Part shown: positions 1 to 5,862 of the stretch, piece after piece
Numbering within the stretch: position 1 is the stretch's first letter
Layout of the letters: each line of letters starts with the position of its first letter
Source of the DNA: Candidatus Neomicrothrix sp. UBA2131
GTDB taxonomy: Bacteria > Actinomycetota > Acidimicrobiia > Acidimicrobiales > MedAcidi-G1
DNA length: 7,704 nucleotides
Assembly: GCA_002329075.1 (NCBI GenBank)
Contig: DCXR01000077.1
Coordinates: 20,202 to 27,905 of the forward strand
Direction of reading: 5' to 3'
Program-made: the position numbers and the translations under genes
The notes under the pieces: generated by a model
Told to the model about the DNA's origin: nothing
The model's database searches: none
The model's input: only the letters and a program-made list of their open reading frames with translations

Positions 1-27
1 GCAGGGCCAGCAGGGCCAGCAGGGACG
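1..27 (+). repeat. Short 9-bp tandem repeat coding for Gln/Gly
   Basis: Three consecutive 9-bp units of the form GCAGGGCCA (the third diverged) open the window inside the RNase E/G frame. They encode a QGQ-type low-complexity run that continues as a Q/G/R-rich stretch to about position 100. It may extend further left than can be seen. Such disordered, basic stretches precede the catalytic domain in actinobacterial RNase E. Copy number probably varies between strains. Confidence 0.6.
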
Positions 28-1456
28 CGGCAGGCAATCTCAGGGCCGAGGCAAGCAGGGCAGGCAACGCAATGAACCCGTCGAGGCCATCACCGACGAC
101 GGCCCGCTCGAACTCGACGAGGCGACCCTCAAGACGAGACGGGGCCGCGAGCGACGTGGCAAGCCACTCGGTCGCTACCTGATGTGCGTGAGCGTGGGCG
201 AGGGTGGCACGCAGATCGCCGTGCTCGAAGGTCGCAACCTGATCGAGCACTACCTCTCGCGCCCGGCTGACGATGTCAGCGAGATCCACGGCAACGTCTA
301 CCTGTCAAAGGTCCAGAACGTGCTGCCCGGGATGGAGGCGGCCTTCGTCGACATCGGGACCCCGAAGAACGCCGTGCTCTATCGGGGCGACCTGCAGTTC
401 GACCCCGAAGAGGTCGAGGGAGGAGGCAAGGCCCGGATAGAGCAGGTTCTCAAGGCCCGGCAGACGATCCTCTGCCAGGTGACCAAGAACCCGATCGCCC
501 ACAAGGGTGCCAGGCTCACCCAGGAGGTTTCCCTGCCAGGTCGCTTCGTGGTGCTGGTGCCCAACAACTCGACGTACGGCATCTCCAAGCGCCTGCCCGA
601 CAAGGAGCGCAAGCGCCTGCAGAGCATTCTCGACCGGGTCAAGCCGGCCGAGCACGGCCTGATCGTGCGTACGGCAGCCGAGGACATCACAGCAGAGGAA
701 CTCGAGCGCGACGTCGGCCGCCTCGTCCAGCAGTGGGCCGACATCGAGGCGCTGGCAAAGAAGTCGTCGGCACCGAGCCTGCTCTACCGTGAGCCCGAGG
801 CGGTGTTCCGGTTCATCCGAGAGGAGTTCACGAAGGACTACCGGGGCATCGTGATAGACGACCGGGACCTCTACGACAAGGTGCTCGTCTACGTCCAGGG
901 GGTGAATCCGGCGCTGGCCGATCGGGTCCAGTTCTACGACAGCGGGCCGGACGGCTCCGAATCCCTTCCCCTTTTCGAGCGCCACCATGTCCACGAGCAA
1001 CTTCGCAAAGCGGTCGACCGCAAGGTCTGGTTGCCGTCCGGCGGCTCGCTCATCATCGAGCACACCGAAGCCTTGACGGTCATCGATGTGAACACCGGCA
1101 AGAACGTGGGCAAGAAGAGCCTCGAGGAGACGGTGTTTCGCAACAACCTCGAGGCCGCAGAGGAGACGGCTCGCCAACTTCGCCTACGCGACATCGGCGG
1201 CATCATCGTGATCGACTTCGTCGACATGGACGTGAAGAAGAACCGGGATGCGGTCGCTGCGACGCTTCGCGACGCCCTGGCCCGAGACAAGACCCGGACC
1301 CAGGTGTTCGACATCTCCGAGCTCGGCCTGGTCGAGATGACCCGCAAACGCATCGGCGAGGGCCTCCTCGAGAGTTTCTCTGAGCGCTGCGACGACTGCG
1401 ACGGCCGAGGTGTCGCCCTTGACGAGGAACTCCTGCTGGCAAGGCCAGCGAGATAG
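1..1456 (+). CDS. rne: Ribonuclease E/G family endoribonuclease (5' end missing)
   Basis: Single-strand-specific endoribonuclease for mRNA decay and rRNA/tRNA maturation. The frame is open to the left edge, so the start lies upstream and about 484 residues are visible. The ATG at 182 falls inside the conserved GRYLMCVSV block and is not the start. In order: a Q/G/R-rich low-complexity stretch (2-100), an acidic linker, the first RNase H-like strands, an S1-type RNA-binding segment (GNVYLSKVQNVLPGMEAAFVDIG, 290-358), then the DNase I-like catalytic core. The two metal-binding aspartates are IDVNTGK (Asp codon 1085) and IDFVDM (Asp codon 1214). They lie 43 residues apart, matching E. coli RNase E D303/D346. 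The Zn-link CxxC is present (Cys codons 1388 and 1397, CDDCDGRG). The protein ends 14 residues after GRG, so the small domain of E. coli RNase G is absent. The position upstream of rplU-rpmA is common in bacteria. Identification is firm; RNase E versus RNase G naming is less so. Confidence 0.95.
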   Translation, partial: QGQQGQQGRGRQSQGRGKQGRQRNEPVEAITDDGPLELDEATLKTRRGRERRGKPLGRYLMCVSVGEGGTQIAVLEGRNLIEHYLSRPADDVSEIHGNVYLSKVQNVLPGMEAAFVDIGTPKNAVLYRGDLQFDPEEVEGGGKARIEQVLKARQTILCQVTKNPIAHKGARLTQEVSLPGRFVVLVPNNSTYGISKRLPDKERKRLQSILDRVKPAEHGLIVRTAAEDITAEELERDVGRLVQQWADIEALAKKSSAPSLLYREPEAVFRFIREEFTKDYRGIVIDDRDLYDKVLVYVQGVNPALADRVQFYDSGPDGSESLPLFERHHVHEQLRKAVDRKVWLPSGGSLIIEHTEALTVIDVNTGKNVGKKSLEETVFRNNLEAAEETARQLRLRDIGGIIVIDFVDMDVKKNRDAVAATLRDALARDKTRTQVFDISELGLVEMTRKRIGEGLLESFSERCDDCDGRGVALDEELLLARPAR

Positions 1457-1485
1457 CCGGGGAGGCATCTGGGGAAGCAGCCGGA

Positions 1486-1521
1486 GAAGCACCTCAGGAA
1501 GTGCTTCGCGCCCCGTGGCGC
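1486..1521 (+). promoter_or_regulatory. Two abutting hairpins in the rne-rplU spacer (possible L21 leader or terminator)
   Basis: Two perfect inverted repeats sit back to back: GAAGCAC-(8 nt)-GTGCTTC at 1486-1507 (7 bp), then GCGCC-CCGT-GGCGC at 1508-1521 (5 bp). With no unpaired base between them they could stack coaxially. They lie 30 nt after the rne stop and 31 nt before rplU. No U-tract follows, so this could be a U-less terminator or processing site for rne, or an autoregulatory leader for the L21 operon. L21 leaders are known in Firmicutes, but I cannot match this one to that family. Confidence 0.4.
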
Positions 1522-1537
1522 TGTGCCTGCTCAGGGC

Positions 1538-1543
1538 TAGCCT
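1538..1543 (+). promoter_or_regulatory. Putative -10 element of rplU-rpmA (TAGCCT)
   Basis: TAGCCT lies 9 nt before the rplU ATG, so a transcript starting 6-8 nt downstream would have almost no 5' leader. The same TAGSST box at 7-9 nt precedes dgt, obg, murJ and proA. No convincing -35 hexamer is seen. The GGGG at 1546-1549, about 4 nt before the ATG, is too close to be a good ribosome binding site. Confidence 0.5.
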
Positions 1544-1552
1544 TTGGGGACT

Positions 1553-1861
1553 ATGTACGCAGTGATCGCCACCGGCGGGAAGCAGTACCGGGTCGAGGAG
1601 GGGCAGCGGCTCCTCGTCGAACGGCTCGGCGACCCGGAGACCGACATCGAACTCAGCCCCGTGCTCCTCGTGGACGGCGACGACGTACTCGCCACCCCCG
1701 AGGCGCTCTCCGGCGCCAAGGTGACCGCTCGCATCATGGGTGACGCCAAGGGTCCCAAGATCCGAGGGTTCACCTACAAGAACAAGAGCAACCAGCGTCG
1801 CCGCTGGGGTCACCGTCAGCACTACGCCGAGATCGAGATCCTCGGCATCGCCCGCGGCTGA
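1553..1861 (+). CDS. rplU: 50S ribosomal protein L21
   Basis: Component of the large ribosomal subunit that binds 23S rRNA. The product is 102 residues, close to the 103 of E. coli L21. The N-terminus MYAVIATGGKQYRV is the family hallmark. The C-terminal signature region (KIRGFTYKNKSNQ, then RRRWGHRQHY at 1797-1826) carries the basic rRNA-contacting residues. I chose the ATG at 1553. A TTG at 1544 in the same frame would only add three residues in front of the canonical start. The gene is followed after 63 nt by rpmA, the usual L21-L27 pair. Transcription probably starts from the TAGCCT box just upstream, possibly in addition to readthrough from rne. Confidence 0.97.
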   Translation: MYAVIATGGKQYRVEEGQRLLVERLGDPETDIELSPVLLVDGDDVLATPEALSGAKVTARIMGDAKGPKIRGFTYKNKSNQRRRWGHRQHYAEIEILGIARG

Positions 1862-1902
1862 CAACTCCGCTGCTTCAAGCTTCGATCTCACGCAACAGAC
1901 AA

Positions 1903-1915
1903 CCTCTCGGAGAGG
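1903..1915 (+). promoter_or_regulatory. rpmA ribosome binding site inside a small hairpin
   Basis: GGAGAGG at 1909-1915 is a good Shine-Dalgarno sequence 9 nt before the rpmA ATG, and the clearest one in the window. It is the right half of a near-palindrome, CCTCT-CGG-AGAGG, that can form a 5-bp stem with a 3-nt loop and hide the site. This would suit coupling or feedback control of L27, but the stem is short and function is not shown. Confidence 0.5.
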
Positions 1916-1924
1916 CAGGCCAGC

Positions 1925-2176
1925 ATGTCCAAGACCAAGGGCGGCGGTTCCACCCGGAACGGTCGTGACTCCAACTCCCAGCGCCTCGGTATCAAGGTCT
2001 ACGACGGCACCCTGGTGACCGCCGGCTCGATCATCGTCAGGCAGCGGGGCACCAAGTTCCACCCCGGCGACAACGTGGGCCGTGGTGGCGACGACACCCT
2101 GTTCGCCACCGCAGACGGCGTGGTCAAGTTCGGCAATCGCCGTGGCCGCAAACTCGTCGACGTGATCGCCGAGTAG
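1925..2176 (+). CDS. rpmA: 50S ribosomal protein L27
   Basis: Large-subunit protein whose N-terminal tail reaches the peptidyl transferase centre. The product is 83 residues, near the usual 84-90. It opens MSKTKGGGSTRNGRDSNSQ, the family's glycine-rich N-terminus. No Firmicutes-type cleavable pre-sequence precedes it. The signature GTKFHPGDNVGRGGDDTLF lies at 2048-2104. The ATG at 1925 is supported by the strong GGAGAGG site 9 nt upstream and by homology. No TAGSST box precedes it, so it is most likely co-transcribed with rplU. In many bacteria obg follows directly, but here an inverted gene intervenes. Confidence 0.97.
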   Translation: MSKTKGGGSTRNGRDSNSQRLGIKVYDGTLVTAGSIIVRQRGTKFHPGDNVGRGGDDTLFATADGVVKFGNRRGRKLVDVIAE

Positions 2177-2191
2177 CAACAGTTCCCTGTA

Positions 2192-2220
2192 GAGCCGGCA
2201 AGGTTCGTGCCTACCGGTTC
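2192..2220 (+). terminator. Probable terminator hairpin between convergent rpmA and dgt
   Basis: In the 48-nt gap between the two stop codons, GAGCCGG (2192-2198) pairs with CCGGTTC (2214-2220) to give 7 bp including one G-U. Three more pairs inside (A-U, G-C, G-C) close a 6-nt loop. No U-tract follows, as is common in GC-rich actinobacteria. A second GC-rich inverted repeat (CCGAC-CCCG-type, 2238-2251) lies just beyond, inside the end of dgt. On the minus strand one pair becomes A-C, so it should work better for rpmA. Confidence 0.45.
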
Positions 2221-2224
2221 CTGT

Positions 2225-3388
2225 TCAGTGCAGGCTTCCGACCCCGGTCGGTAGCCGCTCCTCTTTCCAGCCCAGGAGCCTCACCGCGCTCCGGCAGGCG
2301 AACCGGTCGGTCATCCCTGCCACATAGTTGACCACGGCGAGCCTGTCGGAATCGCCAGGGTCCTGAAGCTCCGCCGGCAGGTCGCCTGGTGAGACCAGCA
2401 GGTGCTCGACCAGGGCCTGGAGCATCTCGACGACCAGTGCAGCCTGGCGCACCGAGTCGGGTCGAAGGTAGATCTGCTCGTAGTCGAAGTTACGAAAGGC
2501 GGCCAGCGCATCGGCGGTCTCATCGTCCATGCCCACGCGGCCCGTGCTCGCAGAGGTGTGGACCACAGCGCCGATGAACGCGCCCAACTGTTCCCGGCGA
2601 GCCTCGCCGCAATGCCGACGGACCGTGTCGGGAAGCATGTCCGGCCTGACCACGCCGGCATGGACGGCATCTTCGAAGTCGTGGCAGACGTATGCGATGC
2701 GGTCGGCCCAGCTCACGACCTCGCCCTCCGGTGTCGACGGCGCCGGGCGAGACCACGAGTGGTTGCGAATGCCGTCGAGGGTTTCGGTACACAGGTTCAG
2801 TGGGTCGAGCGTGACGTCTGCGCCCCACCGCGCATGGTCGTAACCGCCGTCCACGTACGGGCTGAGGGCGTCCTCGCTGGCGTGCCCGCCGGGCCCATGT
2901 CCACAGTCGTGTCCGAGGGCGATGGCTTCGGCGAGGGTGACGTTCAGGCCGAGGCCGGTGGAGATGGACCGGGCCACCTGGGCTACCTCGAGGGCGTGGG
3001 TGAGCCGGGTGCGCTGGTGATCCTCCGGGAAGACGAACACCTGGGTCTTGCCGGCCAACCGCCGAAACGCCGTGCCGTGCAGGACCCGGTCCCGATCGCG
3101 TTCGAAGCAGGTGCGCAGTGGGTCCGGTTCCTCCGGGAGGATTCGATCTCCGGCTCCGATTCCCGGGGTGGCTGCGGGATTGGAGATCGGGAGCCCGCCC
3201 GATTCGCGCTCCTTGCGACCGATCACCTCGCAGGGTTCGATCGTCGCCCGGCTGTCGACGTGGGCGGTGCGGACCGAGGCCGATCCATGATCCGAAGCGC
3301 CGGCGCCGGCCACGTGCCCGTCCATCGTCGAGGCCCAGACCTGATCGCGAGTGGGTCCGGTGGCTTGCGTGGGTTCTTCGCCTGGCAT
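2225..3388 (-). CDS. dgt: Deoxyguanosinetriphosphate triphosphohydrolase-like protein (HD domain dNTPase)
   Basis: Predicted cytoplasmic dNTP triphosphohydrolase, cleaving dNTPs to nucleoside plus triphosphate. HD metal ligands are visible (numbering from the start chosen here): His131 (LTHALEVAQVAR), His160-Asp161 (HDCGHGPGGH, versus the more usual HDLGHPPFGH), and Asp229 (SWADRIAYVCHDFEDA). The conserved entry DPLRTCFERDRDRVLHGTAFRRL (from about residue 89) and KTQVF are typical of the Dgt-like group. I chose the ATG at 3388 (387 aa) because TAGGGT lies exactly 7 nt upstream. An ATG at 3418 would put that box inside the gene. A GTG at 3226 (333 aa) would remove most of an unconserved, low-complexity N-terminal extension and cannot be excluded. 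The gene is convergent with rpmA and divergent from obg, sitting inverted between them. The substrate is not decided by sequence. Confidence 0.88.
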   Translation of the reverse strand: MPGEEPTQATGPTRDQVWASTMDGHVAGAGASDHGSASVRTAHVDSRATIEPCEVIGRKERESGGLPISNPAATPGIGAGDRILPEEPDPLRTCFERDRDRVLHGTAFRRLAGKTQVFVFPEDHQRTRLTHALEVAQVARSISTGLGLNVTLAEAIALGHDCGHGPGGHASEDALSPYVDGGYDHARWGADVTLDPLNLCTETLDGIRNHSWSRPAPSTPEGEVVSWADRIAYVCHDFEDAVHAGVVRPDMLPDTVRRHCGEARREQLGAFIGAVVHTSASTGRVGMDDETADALAAFRNFDYEQIYLRPDSVRQAALVVEMLQALVEHLLVSPGDLPAELQDPGDSDRLAVVNYVAGMTDRFACRSAVRLLGWKEERLPTGVGSLH

Positions 3389-3395
3389 CCGGGCC

Positions 3396-3401
3396 ACCCT
3401 A
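3396..3401 (-). promoter_or_regulatory. Putative -10 element of dgt (TAGGGT on the minus strand)
   Basis: On the minus strand TAGGGT is followed by exactly 7 nt and then ATG (3388). This gives a transcript beginning at or next to the start codon. It is identical in sequence and spacing to the murJ box (7492-7497). It overlaps the right arm, read on the minus strand, of the inverted repeat at 3399-3420. No clear -35 is seen. Confidence 0.55.
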
Positions 3402-3420
3402 TGGCGGGCAGTTGCCATAG
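3399..3420. promoter_or_regulatory. Operator-like inverted repeat overlapping the dgt -10
   Basis: CTATGGC-(8 nt)-GCCATAG is a perfect 7-bp inverted repeat, 22 bp overall with arm centres 15 bp apart. It lies in the 79-nt region between the divergent dgt and obg starts. One arm shares the TAG of the dgt -10 box, so a dimeric protein bound here would be expected to block dgt transcription. No regulator gene lies in the window. Chance occurrence is possible, since only one copy is seen. Confidence 0.45.
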
Positions 3421-3454
3421 CAGGCGTTCACCCCGACCGTCCGCAGCCCGTCGG

Positions 3455-3460
3455 TAGGCT
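3455..3460 (+). promoter_or_regulatory. Putative -10 element of obg-proB (TAGGCT)
   Basis: TAGGCT is followed by 7 nt and the obg ATG at 3468, again the leaderless geometry. No Shine-Dalgarno sequence lies in the 7-nt interval CGTGCCC, which fits leaderless initiation. A TTCACC at 3427-3432 is 22 nt upstream, too far for a standard -35. Confidence 0.55.
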
Positions 3461-3467
3461 CGTGCCC

Positions 3468-4712
3468 ATGTCGCAGTTCGTGGACGAATGCGGGCTGAAC
3501 GTCCGGGGCGGCGACGGCGGAGCCGGCGTGGTGTCCTTCCGTCGTGAGGCCCATGTGCCCAAGGGCGGCCCCGATGGTGGAGACGGTGGAGACGGCGGCA
3601 GCGTCTGGCTGGAGGCCGATCACAACGTGGCCTCCCTGCTGGGCTTCCGGGACCACCCGCACCGCAGGGCGGAGAACGGCACCCACGGCTCCGGCGGCAA
3701 GAGGCACGGTCGTTCGGCCGAGGACCTCGTCCTCAAGGTCCCCGAGGGCACCAGCGTCCACGACATGTATGAAGAGGAGCGAATCGCCGACCTGGTCGCC
3801 CATGGCGACCGATGCCTCGTTGCACGAGCGGGAATAGGCGGCAAGGGCAATGCCAAGTTCCTCAGCAACAGGCGTCGGGTCCCGACCTTCGCCGAGCAGG
3901 GCGAGGAAGGTGAGGAGCGGTGGCTGCGCCTCGAATTGCGGCTCATGGCCGACGTGGCGCTGGTCGGCTTCCCGAACGTCGGCAAGAGCACCCTCATCTC
4001 GCGGATCTCGGCCGCCAAGCCCCGAATAGCCGACTACCCGTTCACCACGCTCGAGCCGAACCTGGGGGTTGTCCGTCCAGAGGGCCGACCGGAGTTCGTC
4101 GTGGCGGACATTCCCGGCCTCATAGAGGGAGCATCCGACGGCAAGGGCCTCGGACACCTCTTCCTGCGCCACATCGAACGGGCGAGCGTGCTCGTCGTGA
4201 TGCTGGACCTCGCACCGACCGCCGAGCGCCCGCCCGCCGGGCAGTTGGCGGTCCTCGAGCACGAACTGGACGCCTACCGACCAGAGTTGCTCGAGCGACC
4301 CCGCATCATCGTCGGTTCACGTGCCGACGTGGCCGAACAGGACGTCGACTTCGACGGTGACCGCCTGTCGGCGCTGACCGGCGAAGGCCTCGACGCCCTC
4401 GTCCACCGAATGGGCGATGCGGTCGACCTCGCCCGGGAGGTCCACGTCGACCGAACACCGGTGGTGGTACACAGGCCAGAGCCGGAGGGCGTCGTGGTGG
4501 TTCGCGGGGAGGACGGGGCCTGGGAGATCCCGGACCGGCACATAGCCCGCACCGTCAACCTCAATGACCTCACCAACCCGGAGGCGCTGGAATACGTCCA
4601 CGAAAGGCTCCGCTCGATGGGTGTCGACCGGGCGTTGGTGCGGGCCGGGGCGAAGCAGGGTGAAACCGTGCGCATCGGCCGGCTCGAGTTCGACTACGAA
4701 GAGGACACATGA
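3468..4712 (+). CDS. obg: GTPase Obg (CgtA), ribosome assembly
   Basis: GTPase that acts in 50S subunit maturation and stress signalling. It has 414 residues in three domains. The glycine-rich Obg fold (about 1-159) includes KGGPDGGDGGDGG at 32-44. The G domain (about 160-325) has G1 GFPNVGKS (167-174), G2 DYPFTTLEPN (189-198), G3 DIPGLIEG (214-221), a degenerate G4 GSRAD (283-287) and G5 SALTGEG (301-307). A C-terminal OCT domain (about 335-412) follows. G4 is normally NKxD; here Asn and Lys are replaced while Asp remains. The start at 3468 (MSQFVDECGL) matches the family N-terminus. In-frame extension upstream runs into the dgt promoter and is rejected. Its TGA overlaps the ATG of a possible mini-cistron (ATGA, 4709-4712), and proB follows, probably in one operon. 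Confidence 0.96.
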   Translation: MSQFVDECGLNVRGGDGGAGVVSFRREAHVPKGGPDGGDGGDGGSVWLEADHNVASLLGFRDHPHRRAENGTHGSGGKRHGRSAEDLVLKVPEGTSVHDMYEEERIADLVAHGDRCLVARAGIGGKGNAKFLSNRRRVPTFAEQGEEGEERWLRLELRLMADVALVGFPNVGKSTLISRISAAKPRIADYPFTTLEPNLGVVRPEGRPEFVVADIPGLIEGASDGKGLGHLFLRHIERASVLVVMLDLAPTAERPPAGQLAVLEHELDAYRPELLERPRIIVGSRADVAEQDVDFDGDRLSALTGEGLDALVHRMGDAVDLAREVHVDRTPVVVHRPEPEGVVVVRGEDGAWEIPDRHIARTVNLNDLTNPEALEYVHERLRSMGVDRALVRAGAKQGETVRIGRLEFDYEEDT

Positions 4713-4759
4713 ACCTGTTCACCCCACGACACGGCCCGGCACCCGGGCGAACCCGCTGA
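4709..4759 (+). CDS. Possible 16-residue coupling mini-cistron between obg and proB
   Basis: The ATG at 4709 overlaps the obg stop (ATGA). The frame reads MNLFTPRHGPAPGRTR and stops with TGA at 4757-4759, which overlaps the proB start (TGATG). Ribosomes ending obg could therefore restart here and then again at proB, bridging a gap that has no convincing Shine-Dalgarno sequence before proB. The peptide resembles nothing I recognise and may have no function of its own. The double overlap could also be chance. Confidence 0.35.
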   Translation: MNLFTPRHGPAPGRTR

Positions 4760-5862
4760 TGGCCCGGACCATCGTCGTCAAGGTCGGAACCTCGTCCATC
4801 ACCGACGGCGAGGGGGTTATCGACAGCGCCCTGGTGGCCAAGCTCTGCGACGAGGTCGCCGTCCTGCGTTCCGATGGCGCCAGGGTCGTCGTGGTCACCT
4901 CGGGCGCCATCGCCGCCGGCCTCCCGGCCCTGGGCATGGGGGGTGACCGCCGTCCGAGCGACTCCGTCACCCTTCAGGCGGTGTCCGCCGTCGGGCAGGG
5001 CAATCTGATCGGCACCTACCAGGAGGCGTTGGGCCGCCACGGCCTGGTCGCCGGACAGGTTCTCCTGGCGCCGCTCGACTTCTTCGTGCGGGCCCAGTAC
5101 CTGCACGCACGGGGCACCCTCACGCGCCTCCTCGAACTCGGCGTCGTGCCGGTAGTCAACGAAAATGACGCCATTGCCGACGATGAGATCCGCTTCGGCG
5201 ACAACGACCGCATCGCCGCCCTCGTGGCCCACCTCGTCGAGGCCGACCTGCTGGTGCTCCTGACTGACACGCCCGGCCTGTTCACCGCCGACCCCCGACT
5301 CGACGCCGGCGCCTCGCTGATCGAGGAGATCATCGAGATCGACCACGAGATGGAGCGTCTGGCGGGTGGTACCGGCTCGACCCGGGGGAGTGGCGGCATG
5401 GCCTCGAAGTTGGCCGCCGCCAAGATCGCCGCCTGGTCCGGAGTTCCCTCGGTGATCGCTGATGCGAAGCGCGACGGCGTGATCGTCGACGCCGTGGCCG
5501 GGACACCCGGCGTTGGAACGGTCGTGCGCGCCCGTCAGGGCCGCCTCGGCGCCCGTCGACTCTGGATCGCCTTCGCCGTGGGTTCCTCGGGACAGGTTTC
5601 GGTCGACGCCGGAGCCCGCCGTGCGCTCGAGGGCCGACGGGTGTCGCTCCTACCGGCCGGCGTGATCGGCGTAGAGGGCAGGTTCGAGGCGGGTGCCGCC
5701 GTCGAGGTGGTCGACCCGGAGGGGACCGTCTTTGCCAAGGGCATCGTCCGTCACGACTCCGCACAGTTGCGATCCATCCTGGGCAGCAGGACGAGCGAAC
5801 TTCCCGACGGCGTCTCCCACGAGGTCGTCCACGCCGACGACCTGGTCGTCCTCCCGCGTTAG
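4759..5862 (+). CDS. proB: Glutamate 5-kinase
   Basis: Phosphorylates L-glutamate to glutamyl 5-phosphate, the first step of proline synthesis, in the cytoplasm. It has 367 residues, the same length as E. coli ProB. An amino-acid-kinase domain (about 1-255) includes the N-terminal nucleotide-binding VVKVGTSSIT (6-15), VVVTSGAIAAG (44-54), VVNENDAIADDEIRFGDND (132-150), LLTDTPGLFTADPR (167-180) and the GSGGMASKLAAAKIA stretch (210-224). A C-terminal PUA domain follows (about 270-350, RRLWIAFAVG onward). I chose the ATG at 4759 because MARTIVVKVG is the canonical start; upstream frame sequence is the obg reading frame shadow. No leaderless box or good ribosome binding site precedes it, so translation is probably coupled to obg. 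It ends tail-to-tail with murJ, sharing 4 nt. proA, its pathway partner, lies beyond the inverted murJ. Confidence 0.96.
   Translation: MARTIVVKVGTSSITDGEGVIDSALVAKLCDEVAVLRSDGARVVVVTSGAIAAGLPALGMGGDRRPSDSVTLQAVSAVGQGNLIGTYQEALGRHGLVAGQVLLAPLDFFVRAQYLHARGTLTRLLELGVVPVVNENDAIADDEIRFGDNDRIAALVAHLVEADLLVLLTDTPGLFTADPRLDAGASLIEEIIEIDHEMERLAGGTGSTRGSGGMASKLAAAKIAAWSGVPSVIADAKRDGVIVDAVAGTPGVGTVVRARQGRLGARRLWIAFAVGSSGQVSVDAGARRALEGRRVSLLPAGVIGVEGRFEAGAAVEVVDPEGTVFAKGIVRHDSAQLRSILGSRTSELPDGVSHEVVHADDLVVLPR

Noticed and set aside
1..100. Possible CRISPR or minisatellite from the repeated GCAGGGCCA units
   Set aside because: Units are 9 bp with no spacers, stay in the reading frame and encode a low-complexity Q/G tract, so they are simply part of the RNase E/G coding sequence.
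305..1177. 290-codon minus-strand frame opposite rne
   Set aside because: Mirror of the conserved RNase E/G frame with no independent support.
1544..1552. Alternative TTG start of rplU
   Set aside because: It would add three residues before the canonical MYAVIATGGKQY start and would lie immediately after the -10 box, before any likely transcript start.
1184..2179. 331-codon minus-strand frame opposite rne, rplU and rpmA
   Set aside because: It spans three well-supported genes on the other strand and their spacers, and has no domain signal. It is an antisense shadow caused by G/C-rich third positions.
2402..3457. 351-codon plus-strand frame opposite dgt
   Set aside because: It is antisense to a gene with clear HD-domain motifs, with no family resemblance of its own. 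It would also run through both promoters of the dgt-obg region.
3351..3467. 39-codon in-frame upstream extension of obg
   Set aside because: Obg proteins begin near MxxFVDE; the extra residues are unconserved and would cover the dgt start, both -10 boxes and the inverted repeat.
4564..4758. 65-codon in-frame upstream extension of proB
   Set aside because: It lies in a shifted frame over the obg OCT domain. ProB families begin at the AxxIVVKVGTSS block, giving exactly 367 residues from 4759.
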